From: Pedobacter sp. MC2016-24
GTDB taxonomy: Bacteria; Bacteroidota; Bacteroidia; Sphingobacteriales; Sphingobacteriaceae
Direction of reading: 5' to 3'
Length of the DNA stretch: 64,000 nt
Assembly: GCF_015223055.1 (NCBI RefSeq)
Contig: NZ_JADFBX010000008.1
Location: forward strand, 1-64,000
How positions within the stretch are numbered: the first letter of the stretch is position 1; each line of letters begins with the position of its first letter. The notes under the pieces are model-generated. The model had not been told where the DNA came from, did not search any database, and saw nothing but the letters and a program-made list of their open reading frames with translations. Positions 63,101-64,000 of this stretch are shown one piece after another. The translations under genes and the position numbers were made by a program.

Positions 63101-63325
63101 CATGTCTTCAACACCATTGATCTGTTCTTCAAGCGGAACGACCACGCTATTCATCACCACGTCCGCATTTGCACCCTGATAGGATGCAGATACCTGTACG
63201 GTTGGAGGGGCAATTTCTGGATATTGCGATACGGGCAGGGTAATTAATCCCAATATACCCAGTATCACGATGATGATGGAGATTACCGTGGATAAAACGG
63301 GTCTCTCTATAAATTTCTTAAACAT
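60149..63325 (-). CDS. RND-family efflux pump (HAE1/AcrB type)
   Basis: Inner-membrane proton-driven multidrug exporter of 1058 residues with twelve helices and two large periplasmic loops. It shows FIERPVLSTVISIIIVILGI at the N-terminus, YPEIAPPTVQVSASYQGANA, the paired acidic residues in LALVLAIGIVVDDAIVVVE, GRSMISGSGSSYGMVISRL in the pore region, and NAILIVEFAVDRRRKGMS. The Asp pair in helix 4 supports proton coupling. It is co-transcribed with an adaptor (42 bases upstream) and an OprM-like factor (10 bases downstream). Substrates are not readable. The adjacent two-component system may regulate it. Confidence 0.97.
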   Translation of the reverse strand: MFKKFIERPVLSTVISIIIVILGILGLITLPVSQYPEIAPPTVQVSASYQGANADVVMNSVVVPLEEQINGVEDMTYMTSTAGNDGTATITVNFKLGTNPDLAAVNVQNRVSRASSLLPAEVTKSGVITAKKQASNVLIFAIYSDSASYDQSFLQNYANINLIPQVKRINGVGDANAFGLMDYTMRIWLKPDVMAAYGLVPNDVSVALAEQNVEAAPGQFGEQGQQAFQYTLKYSGRLKNETEFGNIIIRSDNNGQILRLKDVARIELGAQSYASTVRFNGKPALGIAINQTAGSNAKDVIEGAMKVLDDASATFPKGIHYMALVNVNDFLDASIEKVIHTLIEAFILVFLVVFIFLQDFRSTLIPAISVPVAIIGTFFFLSLFGFTINLLTLFALVLAIGIVVDDAIVVVEAVHAKLDHGYKSAKKATIDAMEDITGAIISITLVMAAVFIPVSFIQGSSGVFYKQFGLTLAIAIILSAINALTLSPALCALFLKPHDEDHQKKKNFLQKFYVAFNTSFDLMTNRYKRSVSFLARRKWVAGLGIVLFTAVLIWTMKTTPKGFVPNEDLGTIMSDISLPVGTSLEATDRIIVQIDSVVHTIPEIKTSLRVVGRSMISGSGSSYGMVISRLIPWDERKRDVKAIIGELFAKTAGIKGARVIFFAPPTIQGFGTSGGFEFQLQDKTGGDIIKFNKIGNEFLAALSKRPEIQYASTSFNPNFPQYQIDVNVATVKQAGLTVSDVLGVLQGYYGGVYASNFNKFGKQYRVMYQADAQYRANQQSLNSIYVRNSSGKMAPISNFITLTKVYGPQAISRFNLFTSISVTGNPNAGFSSGDALKAVQEEAAIHLPAGYGYEFSGLSREEMAGGNQTIFIFLLCVIFVYFLLSAQYESYILPLAVLISLPIGLAGVFIFDKLFGVDNNIYTQITLIMLVGLLAKNAILIVEFAVDRRRKGMSIVSAAIGGATARLRPILMTSFAFILGLLPLMLSTGVGAAGNKSIGTGAVGGMLIGTIFGIFVIPTLFIVFQSLQERVSNKSPFDEGYGPAQKAIEFPEIDNREH

Positions 63326-63367
63326 ATCGGTTAATTTTCGATTATGGATTTACAGTTTACGATTTGT

Positions 63368-64000
63368 TTATTTGTTTCGGACATCGGCAAACACAGAATC
63401 AGCAGCCTGCTCTTGTGGTTTAATCTGTGTACCATCTTTTAAAGATTGGAACCCTTCCAAAACAATTTTGTCACCAGCTTTTAACCCTTTGGTTACTACA
63501 TAGAAATTACCTTTGGCCAGTTCCATGATTTCGATTTCTGTATTTTTTACATTGCCTTTTTCATCCAATACATACACGAATTTTTTACCCTGTAAATCCG
63601 TTGTTGATTTTTGAGGAATTAAAATTACATTTTCCAGGTGTTGTGGAATGCGTACTGCAGCACTGGCACCACTTCTCAACAGTCTCAATGGATTTGGAAA
63701 AGTTGCCCTAAGGCTTGCAGAACCCGTTCCGGTATTGATCAAACCATTAATTGATTCCACTTTTCCTTTTTCTGTATATGGTGTCCCGTCTGAAAGTACT
63801 AAGGAGATAGGCGGCATGTTTTTAATCTGTGCTTCCAGATTTGCACCTTTATAGTTTCTCGAGAAATCTAACAATTGTTTCTCATTCAAAGCGAAGTACG
63901 CGTATACCCTGGCAATGTCTGAAACTGTAGTTAAAGGTTCGGCGTTACTGCTGCTTACTAAACTACCAGCCTTAAAAGGAAGGCTGCCTATCACACCATC
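63368..64000 (-). CDS. RND efflux periplasmic adaptor (HlyD/AcrA type), C-terminal part
   Basis: Only the C-terminal 210 or so residues lie in the window; the 5' end is cut off by the window edge. Visible are the beta-barrel and membrane-proximal domains of an AcrA-type adaptor (VYAYFALNEKQLLDFSRNY, GTGSASLRATFPNPLRLLRS, GASAAVRIPQHLENVILIPQ, FYVVTKGLKAGDKIVLEGFQ). It is the first known gene of the efflux operon here, 42 bases ahead of the pump, and should bridge pump and outer-membrane channel. Confidence 0.93.
   Translation of the reverse strand, partial: DGVIGSLPFKAGSLVSSSNAEPLTTVSDIARVYAYFALNEKQLLDFSRNYKGANLEAQIKNMPPISLVLSDGTPYTEKGKVESINGLINTGTGSASLRATFPNPLRLLRSGASAAVRIPQHLENVILIPQKSTTDLQGKKFVYVLDEKGNVKNTEIEIMELAKGNFYVVTKGLKAGDKIVLEGFQSLKDGTQIKPQEQAADSVFADVRNK

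Noticed and set aside
1..64000. CRISPR arrays, insertion sequences, prophage genes, tRNA and rRNA genes
   Set aside because: I looked for spaced repeats, transposase-like frames and structural RNA motifs and saw none; without a covariance search a tRNA could still be missed.

Overview
The window is a contiguous stretch of chromosome from a Bacteroidota bacterium, most likely Sphingobacteriaceae and Pedobacter-like. The evidence is moderate to low GC, many predicted outer-membrane beta-barrels of the TonB-receptor type, GH20 and GH92 glycosidases, a fused isobutyryl-CoA mutase, a CCDC81-type HU/SPOR protein, a Bacteroidota-type ribosomal protein S1, and several promoters of the Bacteroidota form TTTG-N19/20-TAnnTTTG. 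I saw no tRNA, rRNA, insertion sequence, phage gene or CRISPR array. The genus is an inference.

Layout. Positions 1-5222 hold icmF (fused acyl-CoA mutase) and a PafA-like alkaline phosphatase, both on the minus strand. Positions 5293-14757 form one tightly packed minus-strand cluster: large TPR protein, outer-membrane barrel, HU/SPOR protein, ExbB, ExbD, TonB and folC. Positions 14888-17743 hold pyrR-pyrB behind their own promoter, then two zinc-ribbon membrane proteins, one of them a CPBP-type protease. GH20 hexosaminidase and rpsA follow to 21505. Positions 21622-25900 hold a GlxA-type regulator, an SRPBCC protein, a Crp-like regulator and a Na+/H+ antiporter. Positions 25893-34419 look like a carbohydrate locus: LacI regulator and FucP-like transporter diverge from an FAD enzyme and GH92 mannosidase, followed by a DeoR regulator diverging from a second MFS transporter. 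Both divergent intergenic regions contain good operator candidates.

Positions 34568-43632 are accessory in character: a lipoprotein, a small OMP, a PfpI protein, a truncated CHASE3 receptor with decayed coding sequence and an orphan terminator, a PAS histidine kinase, a single-domain response regulator and a beta-helix lipoprotein. Positions 43761-47122 form a copper-handling group: a His-rich small protein, a DUF3347 protein and a multicopper oxidase carrying a C-terminal membrane-barrel-like region. Positions 47199-56074 hold a TlpA-type thioredoxin, a FecR-like stub, and a LytS/LytTR pair flanked by two large OMP_b-brl_3 receptors. Positions 56357-64000 hold a small Ala/Lys-rich secreted protein, an OmpR-type two-component system, and an RND efflux operon (adaptor cut by the window edge, pump, outer-membrane factor) closed by a strong terminator.

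The best candidates for something little described are the TPR/barrel/HU-SPOR/ExbBD/TonB cluster, which may be a dedicated energised envelope machine, the oxidase-barrel fusion, the ATTTGCA operator array in front of the second MFS gene, and a Shine-Dalgarno-bearing rpsA leader in a phylum that mostly does without such sites. All functions are read from sequence motifs by eye; no database search was possible.
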